Assembly (NCBI GenBank): GCA_035634055.1
Contig: DASQDR010000033.1
Coordinates: forward strand, 1 to 64,000
Length of the DNA: 64,000 nucleotides
Origin: JAICTV01 sp035634055
Lineage (GTDB): Bacteria; Planctomycetota; Phycisphaerae; Tepidisphaerales; Tepidisphaeraceae
Direction of reading: 5' to 3'
Positions 52,367 through 61,267 of the stretch are shown piece after piece; within the stretch, counting starts at the first letter, position 1; every line of letters begins with the position of its first letter. The position numbers were made by a program, and so were the translations under genes. The notes under the pieces were generated by a model. It had not been told where the DNA came from and did no database searches. It saw nothing but the letters and a program-made list of their open reading frames with translations.

Positions 52367-53160
52367 AGGGGATGGTTCCAGCCATGCCGAAGAACATCAC
52401 CGATCTTTCCGGGCGCGTGGCGGTGGTCATCGGCGGAACGTCAGGGCTGGGCAGGGCAATCGCCCTCGCGATGGCGGAGTCCGGGGCGGACGTCGTCCCC
52501 AGCGGCCGGCGGAAGGACATGGTCGCGGCGGTCTGCGGGGAGATCGAGCAGTTCGGCCGGCGCACCCTCCGCCACGAGGTCGACGTCGCCCGCCGCGAAA
52601 GCATCGACGCTTTGCGCGACGCGGCGCTCAACGCCTTCGGCCAAGTCGACGTCCTGGTCAACGCCGCCGGGCGAACCTTCCGCAAGCAGGCCAGGGAAAT
52701 CGCAGAAGCGGACTGGCACGCGGTGATGGATACAAACCTCACCGGCATGCTCCGCGCGTGCCAGAGCTTCTACGAACCGCTGCGCGCCTCGGGCCGCGGG
52801 AAGGTCATCAATATCGCGTCGCTGGCATCGTTCGTCGCCTGGTACGACGTGGTCGCCTACAACGCGTCGAAGATGGGTGTGCGGTCGATCACGCAGACGT
52901 TGGCGATCGAGTGGGCGCGCGACAACATCAACGTGAACGCGCTGGCGCCCGGCGTGATCCGGACGGACATCAACCGCTCGGTCCTGAATGACACCGAGCG
53001 CGGCCGGGAGATCCTCATCCGCACCCCGATGCGCCGCTTCGGCAAGCCGGAGGAGGTCGCGACCGCCGCCGTCTTCCTCGCCTCCGACGCCGCCAGCTTC
53101 ATCACCGGAACCACCCTCGCCATCGACGGCGGCTACCTGTGCAGCGGCGTCAATTCGTAG
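52363..53160 (+). CDS. SDR-family oxidoreductase (gluconate/KduD-like)
   Basis: The classical short-chain dehydrogenase has VAVVIGGTSGLGRAIALAMA (nucleotide motif), VDVLVNAAGRTF (NAG motif) and KVINIASLASFVAWYDVVAY with Tyr-Asn-Ala-Ser-Lys as catalytic YxxxK. VNALAPGVIRTDIN and TTLAIDGGYLCSG close the fold. ATG 52363 overlaps the GH2 stop as ATGA; in-frame ATGs at 52372 and 52384 are alternatives. Closest in sequence feel are gluconate 5-dehydrogenase and 2-deoxy-D-gluconate dehydrogenase (KduD), which fits the sugar-acid dehydratase next to it. Confidence 0.88.
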   Translation: MKGMVPAMPKNITDLSGRVAVVIGGTSGLGRAIALAMAESGADVVPSGRRKDMVAAVCGEIEQFGRRTLRHEVDVARRESIDALRDAALNAFGQVDVLVNAAGRTFRKQAREIAEADWHAVMDTNLTGMLRACQSFYEPLRASGRGKVINIASLASFVAWYDVVAYNASKMGVRSITQTLAIEWARDNINVNALAPGVIRTDINRSVLNDTERGREILIRTPMRRFGKPEEVATAAVFLASDAASFITGTTLAIDGGYLCSGVNS

Positions 53161-53308
53161 CCCGGCTCACGCTGGTATTTTGCGGTGGGCCGGCCGCCGC
53201 TTCCGCTGTCGAGGGGGAGTTGGTAAAACAGCGGGCGTTGTTTGCCGCGCCTCTGCCTGCCGCGCCGAGTTGAGCACCCGAGACGATCGACACCCGCGAG
53301 CCTTCCCG

Positions 53309-56263
53309 ATGCGACGAAGTCGTTGCTTTGTCTGGACCTGTCTGGCGCTGCTGGCGGCGTTGTGCGCCGGGTGCCCGAGCGCGTCCAGGTCTGCCGCGCC
53401 GGCCAAGGCGCAGGGGCCAAAGGACGGCGCGGTGGCGCGCGGATCCGCGCGCATCCAGGGCGTGAACCTGAACGACCCGATCCGCCCCGCCGCCGACGAC
53501 CACGCCATCGCACTCGGTGCTGCCAAGAACGAATGGGCGAGCTTCGCCGTGCAGGTTTCCGGCCTGCCCAAGGGGGGTGGCGGGAAGGTTGCCTACTCCT
53601 TCCGCGTGCAGGCGCCGCGGATGGAGACGGAGAATCGCACGATCGACCTGGAGAATTTGTCGGCCGAGCAGATCCTCCCGATGCCGGTGGACGTGAACCG
53701 CGCCGGGTTCGTCCGCCACACCGGCCTGAGCGCGGGCAACCGGCCGCTCCCGCGGGCGCTGCTGCCGGTGCCGATGGATCGCGGCGTGGTCAACCTCTCG
53801 GCCGTGCGCGATCCGGCCAACCCGACCGACCCCAAGGCGCGGCCGACCGGCGGCGAGCCGCTGCTGTTCTGGATCGACCTGCGCGTCCCGCCGCAAACGC
53901 CGGCAGGCGAGTACGTCACCACCTGCGAATTGCTCGCCAGCGACTCTCCCGCCCCGCTGGCGTCGGTGCCGGTGAAGATCACCATCTACGATTTCGTCCT
54001 GCCGGACGAGCGGCACCTCCAGATGACCAGCCGCCTCGGGTGGGACGACCTCAAGCGGCTCTGGCCGGAGCAGTTCGAAACGGTGCGCCCGCAGTTGGTT
54101 ACCCGCGCCGATCCGGTTTACGCGCCGACGGTGGGCGTGCTCGACTCGCTCGTGCGCCTGGCGCAGCGGCACCGCACGGAAGTGGTCGTGCCGCGGCTCC
54201 AGCCAACGGTGAAGTGGCCCACCGGGCGCCCGCCGCAGATCGATTGGTCCGACGTCGACACCGTCATCGCCCCCTGGCTGAGCGGCGACGCGTTCGAGGA
54301 CCGCATCCCGCTCAACTATTGGCCCCTGCCGGCGGTGGATTACCTCGACCGCTTCGACCGCCGGTCGCAGCTCCAGTATTGGACGGCCGCCGCGACGCAC
54401 TTCGATCAGAAGGAATGGCTGAACCGCTCGCCGGTCGCGTTCGAGCTGAGCGTGCCGGGGCGCGCGGGGATGGCCGAGGCGCTGCAGATGTCGGCCGACG
54501 CGGCGCAACTGCTCAAGGCGCACCCGAAGGTGCGCGTGACGCTGCCGCTGGAGGAGGACCAGGTCCGCGTCGCCAGTAAGAACGACCCGGACTTCGTCGA
54601 TCCCGCCACCGGCGCGCGGCTGCTGGCGGCGTCGCCGGGCATTATCTTCAACACGCCGATCCAGAAGTGGCCGGCCGGCCAGCCCGCGCCGCAGAAGTGG
54701 CTGCGCACCGACGTGCCCGGGCTGGTGCAGTACGTCGGCGCCGGCGGCGACGAGCGCGACGTGCGCGTTTGGGCGTGGCTGGCGTTCCGCAACGGGGCGT
54801 CGCTGGTGCAGTGGGGATCGCCGCTGCCGCGCACGGGCGCGCCGTCGGACTGGGCCGACCCGAGCGACCTGGTCTGGTTCTATCCCGGGAGCTGGTTCGG
54901 CGCGGACCAGCCGCTGGCGACCCTTCAGCTCAAGTGGCTCCGCCGCGCGCAGCAGGACTACGAGTACCTCTGGCTCGCGCGCACGCGCGGGGAGGCGCTC
55001 AACGCGATGATGGTCGCGCGGCTGATGACCAAGCCGGTCGAGATCCAGCCCGGTCAAGCGCCCGACCCGGCCTACGCGCTGATGACCGGCACCGCCGACC
55101 CCGCCGCCTGGACCGACGGGCAGAAGCTGCTGGCCAAGATCATCCTCCTGCGCGAGCCGGGGCAGAACGCCGAGCGCGCCAAGGCGGATGAGCTCAACCT
55201 CCAGTTGCTCCGCTGGGTGGCGCCTCAGGACAAGGCGCTGCTGATGGGGCGCACGGTGGACTGGGGCTTCGCGCCCGGCAGCGACAAGCTGCTCAACGTC
55301 ATCCTGGGCATCGACGTCTACAACGCGTCGGACACGCGCCCCGACCAGAACCGCTTGCAGTGGACCGTCCCGCCGCAGGGCACGGGGTGGGAGGCGTCGC
55401 CGCAGCCGGTGGCGCTGCCGGCGCTGGCGACGTACCACGTCGACCGCTTCGGCGCGCAGGCGAAGCTGAACCTCGAGCTGCTCAACGCGCGCGAGCACAG
55501 GCCGGTGGAGCTGACGTTCACCAACGGCTACACCAACGCGACGTCAAAGCTCCAGCTCGTGCTGCCCGCCGCCGCCAGCGACCGGCTGGGCCCGGGGCTG
55601 AACATCAAGGACGGAAAGCTCGACGACTGGGACGCCGCCGACCAGGTTCAGGCCGGGCCGCTGGTGCGCATGTTCGACCGTCCGGCGCTCCAGAAGCAGC
55701 AGCTCCGCCTGGCGGACAAGCCGGCGGCGATCTACACCGGCTGGGGTGACGACAAGTTCTACGTCGCGTTCCGCCTCGCCGGCGCCGGCGGCGCCGAGAG
55801 CAAGAGCACGCGGAACTTCGTCGACTACCAGTTCCGCCGCGCCTGGGGCGAGGACCTCTGCGAGATCCTGATCCAGCCGATCATGGATGACAACTCCATG
55901 GGGCCCGTGCTGCACGTGGTCTGCAAGCCGTCCGCCGGGCACTGGGTGGAGCGCAAGCGCGACCCGAAGGTCTACGCCGACCCGTGGCAGCCGCTGGAGG
56001 GGATCCCGATCCTCTACACCGCGCGCAACGAGGGGGAGTGGACCGGCGAGCTGGCGATCCCGTGGCGGGCCATCACCGACCAGGAGAAGGTGCGCCCGAA
56101 GATGCTCCGTTTCAACTTCGTGCAGCACGTCCATTCGACGGGGCAGAGTGCCAGTTGGGCAGGCCCGGTCGACTTCGGCCGCGACGACAGTTTCATGGGC
56201 TTGCTCTACCTCCGCGAATCGACCGACCCGGGCATGGCGAAGATGCCGGCGCCGGCGGAGTGA
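53309..56263 (+). CDS. Lipoprotein with DUF4091/GH123-like region and CBM9-like C-terminus
   Basis: The ATG at 53309 precedes a lipoprotein signal (CLALLAALCAGC). Residues ~50-230 form a beta domain with FWIDLRVPPQTPAGEYVTTC and PVKITIYDFVLP. A barrel-like region follows, ending at LKWLRRAQQDYEYLWLARTR, the signature end of DUF4091 (GH123-related) proteins. The last ~230 residues (LNIKDGKLDDWDAADQVQAG, AWGEDLCEILIQPIMDDNSM, WTGELAIPWRAITDQEKVRP) match a CBM9-like module. At 984 aa it is probably an outer-surface glycan-acting protein. It lies 148 nt after the SDR gene on the same strand. Confidence 0.82.
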   Translation: MRRSRCFVWTCLALLAALCAGCPSASRSAAPAKAQGPKDGAVARGSARIQGVNLNDPIRPAADDHAIALGAAKNEWASFAVQVSGLPKGGGGKVAYSFRVQAPRMETENRTIDLENLSAEQILPMPVDVNRAGFVRHTGLSAGNRPLPRALLPVPMDRGVVNLSAVRDPANPTDPKARPTGGEPLLFWIDLRVPPQTPAGEYVTTCELLASDSPAPLASVPVKITIYDFVLPDERHLQMTSRLGWDDLKRLWPEQFETVRPQLVTRADPVYAPTVGVLDSLVRLAQRHRTEVVVPRLQPTVKWPTGRPPQIDWSDVDTVIAPWLSGDAFEDRIPLNYWPLPAVDYLDRFDRRSQLQYWTAAATHFDQKEWLNRSPVAFELSVPGRAGMAEALQMSADAAQLLKAHPKVRVTLPLEEDQVRVASKNDPDFVDPATGARLLAASPGIIFNTPIQKWPAGQPAPQKWLRTDVPGLVQYVGAGGDERDVRVWAWLAFRNGASLVQWGSPLPRTGAPSDWADPSDLVWFYPGSWFGADQPLATLQLKWLRRAQQDYEYLWLARTRGEALNAMMVARLMTKPVEIQPGQAPDPAYALMTGTADPAAWTDGQKLLAKIILLREPGQNAERAKADELNLQLLRWVAPQDKALLMGRTVDWGFAPGSDKLLNVILGIDVYNASDTRPDQNRLQWTVPPQGTGWEASPQPVALPALATYHVDRFGAQAKLNLELLNAREHRPVELTFTNGYTNATSKLQLVLPAAASDRLGPGLNIKDGKLDDWDAADQVQAGPLVRMFDRPALQKQQLRLADKPAAIYTGWGDDKFYVAFRLAGAGGAESKSTRNFVDYQFRRAWGEDLCEILIQPIMDDNSMGPVLHVVCKPSAGHWVERKRDPKVYADPWQPLEGIPILYTARNEGEWTGELAIPWRAITDQEKVRPKMLRFNFVQHVHSTGQSASWAGPVDFGRDDSFMGLLYLRESTDPGMAKMPAPAE

Positions 56264-56571
56264 CGCGCGGACGCGCTCACAGGGCAACGGCGCAGCGGGA
56301 CGCCCAAGCCACCGTGGCGCGGCCACCACATCGTGCGGTACCCCTCAACGTACGCGCGGCGTCCGTCCCGCCCATCTTCACATCAGAACCCTGGCGCGCC
56401 CCTTGCTCCCGTACATCTCAAGGGCACAACCGAGGCACATGTCAGGAGGACATCGCCGACCCTCGACGAATCGGGGGCACAGCAGGTTCCTCTTGCGCCC
56501 GGCCGCGCGTCAGGGAAGGACGCGAAGCCTTACCGCTGAAGGGACAAGTCACGGAGGACCAGCCATGACCG
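56264..56571. other. Gap before the NHEJ genes
   Basis: About 300 nt without a recognisable gene. A fragment near 56297-56318 contains the core ggtggcttgggcg (on the minus strand) of the repeat found at 25.1 kb. GGAGG at 56553 is the Shine-Dalgarno of the ligase, though it is better spaced for the ATG at 56565 than for 56572. Confidence 0.4.
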
Positions 56572-57669
56572 ATGGCCGGTTCACACTCCATCCTCGCGCC
56601 CCGCTCGCGGTCTGCGCGTCGCCGGCGCACTGGCCCCGACGATTCGACCGTGACCCCTCGTGCCGAAGCGCGCGGCCGGGCCGACGCGTTGCCCGCGCAC
56701 GTTGACCCGATGCTGGCCGTGCTGTCGCAGCGCCTCCCGCCGGACGGAAAGCAGTGGGCCTTCGAGTACAAGTGGGACGGCGTGCGCGCGATTGCCTTCG
56801 CCGACCAATCGAGCTGGCGGATCGAGAGCCGCAACCTGCTCGACATCACCCGCCGCTACCCCGAGCTGCTCGAGCTTCACCGATCGCTCGCCGGCCGCCG
56901 CGCGATCCTCGACGGCGAGATCGTCGCGCTCGATGACCTCGACCGCCCCAGCTTCCCGCGCCTCCAGAAGCGCATGCACGTGAACGACGCCGCCCACATC
57001 GCACGGCTGGTGCGCGAGGTGCCGATCCTGTTCGTCCTGTTCGACGTGCTCCACCTTGACGGCAAGTCGCTGCTGTCGCGCCCGTACTCCGAGCGCCGCG
57101 CGATCCTCGAAGAACTCACGCTCGCCGGGCCGAGCTGGCAGGTGACGCCGAGCTACGTCGACCGCGGGCAGCAGATGCTCGACGCGGCGACGCAGAACCG
57201 GCTCGAGGGGATCGTCGCCAAGAAGCTCGACAGCACCTACGAGGTCGGCCGGCGGTCGAACTGCTGGCTCAAGCTCAAGATCGTCGGGCGGCAGGAGTTC
57301 GTCATCGCCGGCTGGACGGGCGAGTCCACCGGGCTGGCGGACCGCATCGGCACGATGCTCATCGGCTACCACGACTGCGACGGCAAGCTGCGCTACGCCG
57401 GCCACGTCGGCACGGGGCTGGCCGGGGCAGACCACCCGGTGCTGGTGCGGCAGTTCGAGAAGCTGGCGCGGGCGAGCAACCCCTTCGCCGAGAAGCTGCC
57501 GGCCGCGCGTCGCGGCGGGCAGAAGATCCACTTCCTCGAGCCCAAACTGGTGGCCGAGGTGGAGTACCGCCGCTGGCCCGAGGGCGGGCTGGTGCAACAG
57601 GCATCATTCAAGGGACTGCGCCGCGACAAGCCGGCGAAGTTGGTGGTCAAGGAGGGCCCGGCAGCGTGA
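56572..57669 (+). CDS. LigD-type ATP-dependent DNA ligase (NHEJ)
   Basis: The protein has the ligase motif I EYKWDGVRAI with adenylated Lys67, motif III region RRAILDGEIVALDD, VLFDVLHLDGKSL, LEGIVAKKLDSTYEVGRRSN and WLKLKIVGRQEFVIAGWT (motifs IV-V). A C-terminal OB fold with LRYAGHVGTGL and HFLEPKLVAEVEYRRWPEGG follows. Only the ligase unit is present. LigD polymerase and phosphoesterase domains are absent here. The start is uncertain: ATG 56572 (365 aa), or GTG 56650. Ku follows 75 nt downstream, so the two form a non-homologous end-joining cassette. Confidence 0.9.
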   Translation: MAGSHSILAPRSRSARRRRTGPDDSTVTPRAEARGRADALPAHVDPMLAVLSQRLPPDGKQWAFEYKWDGVRAIAFADQSSWRIESRNLLDITRRYPELLELHRSLAGRRAILDGEIVALDDLDRPSFPRLQKRMHVNDAAHIARLVREVPILFVLFDVLHLDGKSLLSRPYSERRAILEELTLAGPSWQVTPSYVDRGQQMLDAATQNRLEGIVAKKLDSTYEVGRRSNCWLKLKIVGRQEFVIAGWTGESTGLADRIGTMLIGYHDCDGKLRYAGHVGTGLAGADHPVLVRQFEKLARASNPFAEKLPAARRGGQKIHFLEPKLVAEVEYRRWPEGGLVQQASFKGLRRDKPAKLVVKEGPAA

Positions 57670-57744
57670 CGCAACCCGCCGCCGCGGCGCGCCGTTGTGC
57701 GCGTGGGCGAGCGAGTGCGTCACGCGGACGTCCGAGGTGACACC

Positions 57745-58686
57745 ATGGCAGAAAAATCCGCATCCGCCCGTCCCATCTGGTCCGGCTCGATCAGCTTCGG
57801 GCTGGTCACCATCCCGGTCCGCCTGTTCACCGCCGTGCGCGAAAAGCGGCTGAGCTTCCGCACGCTGCACGACCAGGACAAGGTGCCGCTGAAGCAGAAG
57901 ATGTACTGCCCCGCCGACGGCAAGGAAGTTCACCCGGAGCACACGGTCAAGGGGTTCGAGATCGAGAAGGACCGCTTCGTCATCATCCGCCAGGATGAGC
58001 TGGAGGCCGCGCGCCCCAAGGGGACGAAGGCGATCGAGATCCAGGATTTCGTGGAGCTGGACGAGATCGACCCGCTCTTCTTCGACCGCCCGTACTATGT
58101 CGCCCCAAAGCCCGAGGGGGCCAAGCCGTACCGCCTGCTGGTGGAGGCGATGGAGCGGACGAAGAAGGTCGGCATCGCCAAGGTGGTGATGTGGAACAAG
58201 GAGTACCTCGCCGCGCTGCGCCCGCTGGACGGCGGGCTGGTGCTGGAGACGATGCACTACAACGACGAGGTGGTGCCCGCCGACCACGTCGCCGGCATGG
58301 AGGTCAAGGCCAAGGTGGATGACCGCGAGCTGAAGATGGCCCAGCAGCTCATCGACTCGCTGACGACGAAGTTCAAGCCGGACAAGTACCACGACGAGTA
58401 CCGCGAGCAGGTGATGGAACTAATCGAGCGCAAGGCGGCGGGCGAGGAGATCCACACCACGCCGACGACCGAGAAGGAAGGCGGCGGGCGCGCGCACAAC
58501 CTGATGGCGGCGCTGGAGGCGAGCCTGGCGCGGTCGCGCGGCGAAGCGGGCGGTAACGGCAACGGCAACGGCAACGGTGGCGGTGGCGGCGCTGGTGGTG
58601 GCGCGACGCGCACGACCGCGCGGGTCTCGCGACGCGCCCACGGCACGACCACCGCGAGCCAGACCCGACGCCGCAAGAGCGCGTAA
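57745..58686 (+). CDS. ku: DNA end-binding protein Ku
   Basis: Bacterial Ku forms a homodimeric ring on broken DNA ends and recruits the ligase. The 313-aa protein has the Ku core: IWSGSISFGLVTIPVRLFTA, MYCPADGKEVHPEHTVKGFE, DEIDPLFFDRPYYVAPKPEG and VEAMERTKKVGIAKVVMWNK. ELKMAQQLIDSLTTKFKPDK and YHDEYREQVMELIERKAAGE follow. The C-terminal ~60 residues are Gly/Asn-rich (GGNGNGNGNGGGGGAGGG) then basic (TRRRKSA), as in extended Ku tails that bind DNA. It directly follows the ligase gene. Confidence 0.95.
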   Translation: MAEKSASARPIWSGSISFGLVTIPVRLFTAVREKRLSFRTLHDQDKVPLKQKMYCPADGKEVHPEHTVKGFEIEKDRFVIIRQDELEAARPKGTKAIEIQDFVELDEIDPLFFDRPYYVAPKPEGAKPYRLLVEAMERTKKVGIAKVVMWNKEYLAALRPLDGGLVLETMHYNDEVVPADHVAGMEVKAKVDDRELKMAQQLIDSLTTKFKPDKYHDEYREQVMELIERKAAGEEIHTTPTTEKEGGGRAHNLMAALEASLARSRGEAGGNGNGNGNGGGGGAGGGATRTTARVSRRAHGTTTASQTRRRKSA

Positions 58687-58747
58687 TCGCCGGTCATCAC
58701 CGCGATCACAACGGGGCCTGCGCTGGTGGTAGACTCTCCACCGGCAC

Positions 58748-59344
58748 ATGCTCGATGATCAGACTCGTTCCGTTCTCGCGCAGTTGCGCCGCCAGACGCG
58801 GCCGATGCACGACGCCTTGGAAGCGGCGCTCGACCTGCTCTCGCCGCGCATGGACCGCGACCGCTACGCCCAGCGCCTGGAAGACTTCCTCGGCTTCTAC
58901 GGGCCGTACGAGGAGTCGCTGCATCGTTCGGGGGAACTGCTCGCGCTGATGAGCCGCGAACGTGACCGCCGCAAGGTTCCCCTGCTGCGCGACGACCTGG
59001 CATTTTTCGGGCGCACGCCGGACGTGATCGAGTCGCTGCCGCGGTGCTCGCGGCTCCCGCCGATGGCCACCGGGCCACAGCAACTTGGCTGCATGTACGT
59101 GATCGAGGGCTCGACGCTCGGCGGGCAGGTCGTGCTGCGGCACCTGGGGCCCCGGCTCGGCATCAGCGCGTCGGCCGGCGGGAGGTTCTTCAACTCCTAT
59201 GGCCGCGACGTCGGCACGATGTGGAAGTCGTTCCTCGCGGAGCTGGCGCGCGGGTGCGCGACCGACGAGGCGCGCAACGAGGCCGTCCGCACGGCGACTT
59301 CGACGTTTGAATGCCTGCTCGCGTGGTTCGCTCGCCAGCGCTGA
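58748..59344 (+). CDS. Biliverdin-producing heme oxygenase
   Basis: The 198-aa all-helical enzyme has the proximal heme His21 in RQTRPMHDALEAAL and the distal-helix segment LGCMYVIEGSTLGGQVVLRH. RFFNSYGRDVGTMWKSFLAE follows. It resembles bacterial BphO-type heme oxygenases that cleave heme to biliverdin, CO and iron. No phytochrome or TonB/heme-transport gene is adjacent. It may serve iron recovery from heme or supply a chromophore elsewhere. It lies 61 nt after the Ku stop on the same strand. Confidence 0.87.
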   Translation: MLDDQTRSVLAQLRRQTRPMHDALEAALDLLSPRMDRDRYAQRLEDFLGFYGPYEESLHRSGELLALMSRERDRRKVPLLRDDLAFFGRTPDVIESLPRCSRLPPMATGPQQLGCMYVIEGSTLGGQVVLRHLGPRLGISASAGGRFFNSYGRDVGTMWKSFLAELARGCATDEARNEAVRTATSTFECLLAWFARQR

Positions 59345-59462
59345 AGCTGACGCTGGCACGCGCCGCCCGGTCGCGCCGCCCGGTCGCGCCGCCCCGCCGC
59401 GCCGCCCGGTCGCGCCGCCGATCCATCAGCGGCGCGAAGCGCGGCAGCCGTCGCGCGCTGGC

Positions 59463-60041
59463 TTACGGCGAAACCGCGATCTGCGTCGCGTCGACGACCA
59501 GCGTGTTGTCCGCCGCCGACTTCACCTTGCCCTGCACGACGACCTTCTTTCCCGGCGCGATGCCGTGGGCGCCGTTGAGGCTCGCCTTGAGCGGGCGGCC
59601 GTCGGCGCCGACGACCTGCACGGTCGCGCTCTTGGCGGCCACGTCGTCGGCGGGCTCGCAGCAACTGTCCCACGGCGTCTTGCACTTGTCGCCGGGGATG
59701 TCGGAGCAGGTTGGCAGCGACAGGTCGGTGATGGTCATCAGCGCGCGGTTGGCGGCGAGCGGCTCGGCCGATCCGCCGATCTTCCCGCGCAGGACGATCG
59801 CGTCGCCCGCCTTGGCGGACGACTTGGCGGCGGCGACGTCCTTCGCGTCAGCGGGCGCCGACTGGGCAAACAGCGAGGGGGGTAAGGCTTCGGCTTGCGC
59901 GGGGCTCGCCGGCGCCGGCTGCGCCTGCGCCGATGCCGCGGAGCGCGCATCGGCGTCGCCGCCGTCGCAACCCGCGGTGAGCAGCGCGCCGCCCGCAACG
60001 AAGGTGGTCACAAGCGCGGTCATCCACGTAATCTTTCGCAT
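59463..60041 (-). CDS. Cys-rich OB-fold-like lipoprotein of an export operon
   Basis: The start ATG at 60041 follows a GGAG site. A lipoprotein signal (TALVTTFVAGGALLTAGC) leads to an Ala/Pro-rich linker. A ~100-residue domain follows: AKAGDAIVLRGKIGGS, LMTITDLSLPTCSDIPGDKC, KTPWDSCCEPADDVAAKSAT, VQVVGADGRPLKASLNG, KVVVQGKVKSAADNTLVVDA. The beta pattern looks like an OB-fold, and the four Cys (TC...KC...CC) are striking, perhaps a metal or disulfide site. It is the last gene of the ABC/MFP operon, 41 nt after the permease stop. Function unknown. Confidence 0.72.
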   Translation of the reverse strand: MRKITWMTALVTTFVAGGALLTAGCDGGDADARSAASAQAQPAPASPAQAEALPPSLFAQSAPADAKDVAAAKSSAKAGDAIVLRGKIGGSAEPLAANRALMTITDLSLPTCSDIPGDKCKTPWDSCCEPADDVAAKSATVQVVGADGRPLKASLNGAHGIAPGKKVVVQGKVKSAADNTLVVDATQIAVSP

Positions 60042-60082
60042 GTTCAACTCCATCAAGTCACTGATCAAAGGGTCGCAATTCT

Positions 60083-61258
60083 TCAAAATGCCTTCAGCGC
60101 CTGCGCGATCGGCAGGCGCAGGCAGCGCCACGCGGGCGGGAGCGCGCCGATCACGCCCAGCGCCAGCCCCGCGACCAGGCCGGTCGCGAGCACGGGCGAG
60201 TCGATCACCAGGCCGAACACCCCCATCGAGAATCGCACGTTCACGCCGTTGAGGAAGAGCAGCGCCAGCGCGGCCCCGATCAACGCGCCGGTCGCGGTCG
60301 CCAGGACGCTTTCCTGCACCAGGCTGAGCACGATCGCGTAGCGCGGGTACCCCAGCGCCTGGAGGCTGCCCACCTCGCGCACGCGGGAGGCGAACGCGGC
60401 ATACATGGTGTTCAACCCGCCGAGCAGGCCGCCGGTGGCGATCAGCAGCGCCGTCGCCCAGACCATGAGCTGGATCGGGCGGAAGAAGGCGTTGAGCTTC
60501 GCGTAGTAATCGCGCTCGGCGATGGCGACCAGCTCGAGGTCCAGCCGCTGGCGGGCGAAGGCGTCCACGTCCGCCAGCTCCGCTCCCTGGCGCGCGTCCA
60601 GCGTGACGACGACGCAGGAGAGGTTATCGCGGCGCGCGGCGATCTGGAGGTCGCTCAGCGGCGTCCAGACCTCCGCCTCCATCACCGTGCCGGGCGCTTC
60701 GAACCGCCCGACGATCGTCCACGGCCGGCCGTCGAACGCGAGCGACTGCCCCACCGCCAGGCGTGCCTCCGGCAGCCCCATCTTCGTCGCGGCGAGGGAG
60801 CCGACGATCAGCTCATCGCGCCCGGCGTCGGGCACGCGCCCCTCGGCCATGCGCACCTGCCCGTGAACGAGGAACGCCGCCGGCGTCACGCCGCGCAGCA
60901 CCGCCTGGTGGCCGGCCGCGTCGGCGGCGTCGGTCTTGAGCATGGTCATGAAGAAGACCTCGGGCGAGACGTACGCCTGCCCGAGCCGCTGCTTGATGCC
61001 CGGCACGCCCGCCAGCACCAGGCCGGGAACGGTTGGCTTGATCTCGCTTCGTTCGAACGATTCCTCCGAGCCCGCGCCGAGGAGGATGACGTTCCCCTCG
61101 CCGCCGGACGCGCCCAGGCTGCGGTTCATCCCGCGCACGAAGCTGCCCGCCGCCAGCACGAGCAGCACGACCAGCGCGCTGCCGAGCACGGAGAGCCCGA
61201 GCCGCGTGCGCGAGCGGGCGAGGTTGCGGACGCCGTAATCCCAGGGAAGGGTTCGCAT
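60083..61258 (-). CDS. FtsX/MacB-type ABC transporter permease
   Basis: The 391-aa protein has one N-terminal transmembrane helix (RTRLGLSVLGSALVVLLVLA), a ~220-residue extracytoplasmic domain with DELIVGSLAATKMGLPEARL, and three C-terminal helices. The last part carries the FtsX signature MYAAFASRVREVGSLQALGY PR. It is the second of two such permeases in the operon. Together with the ATPase and adaptor it should form a MacB/Lol-like mechanotransmission system. Confidence 0.87.
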   Translation of the reverse strand: MRTLPWDYGVRNLARSRTRLGLSVLGSALVVLLVLAAGSFVRGMNRSLGASGGEGNVILLGAGSEESFERSEIKPTVPGLVLAGVPGIKQRLGQAYVSPEVFFMTMLKTDAADAAGHQAVLRGVTPAAFLVHGQVRMAEGRVPDAGRDELIVGSLAATKMGLPEARLAVGQSLAFDGRPWTIVGRFEAPGTVMEAEVWTPLSDLQIAARRDNLSCVVVTLDARQGAELADVDAFARQRLDLELVAIAERDYYAKLNAFFRPIQLMVWATALLIATGGLLGGLNTMYAAFASRVREVGSLQALGYPRYAIVLSLVQESVLATATGALIGAALALLFLNGVNVRFSMGVFGLVIDSPVLATGLVAGLALGVIGALPPAWRCLRLPIAQALKAF

Positions 61259-61267
61259 CGTTTCACC

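Noticed and set aside
53150..55498. Minus-strand 782-codon frame opposite the DUF4091-like gene
   Set aside because: Same antisense effect; no start signal or domain.
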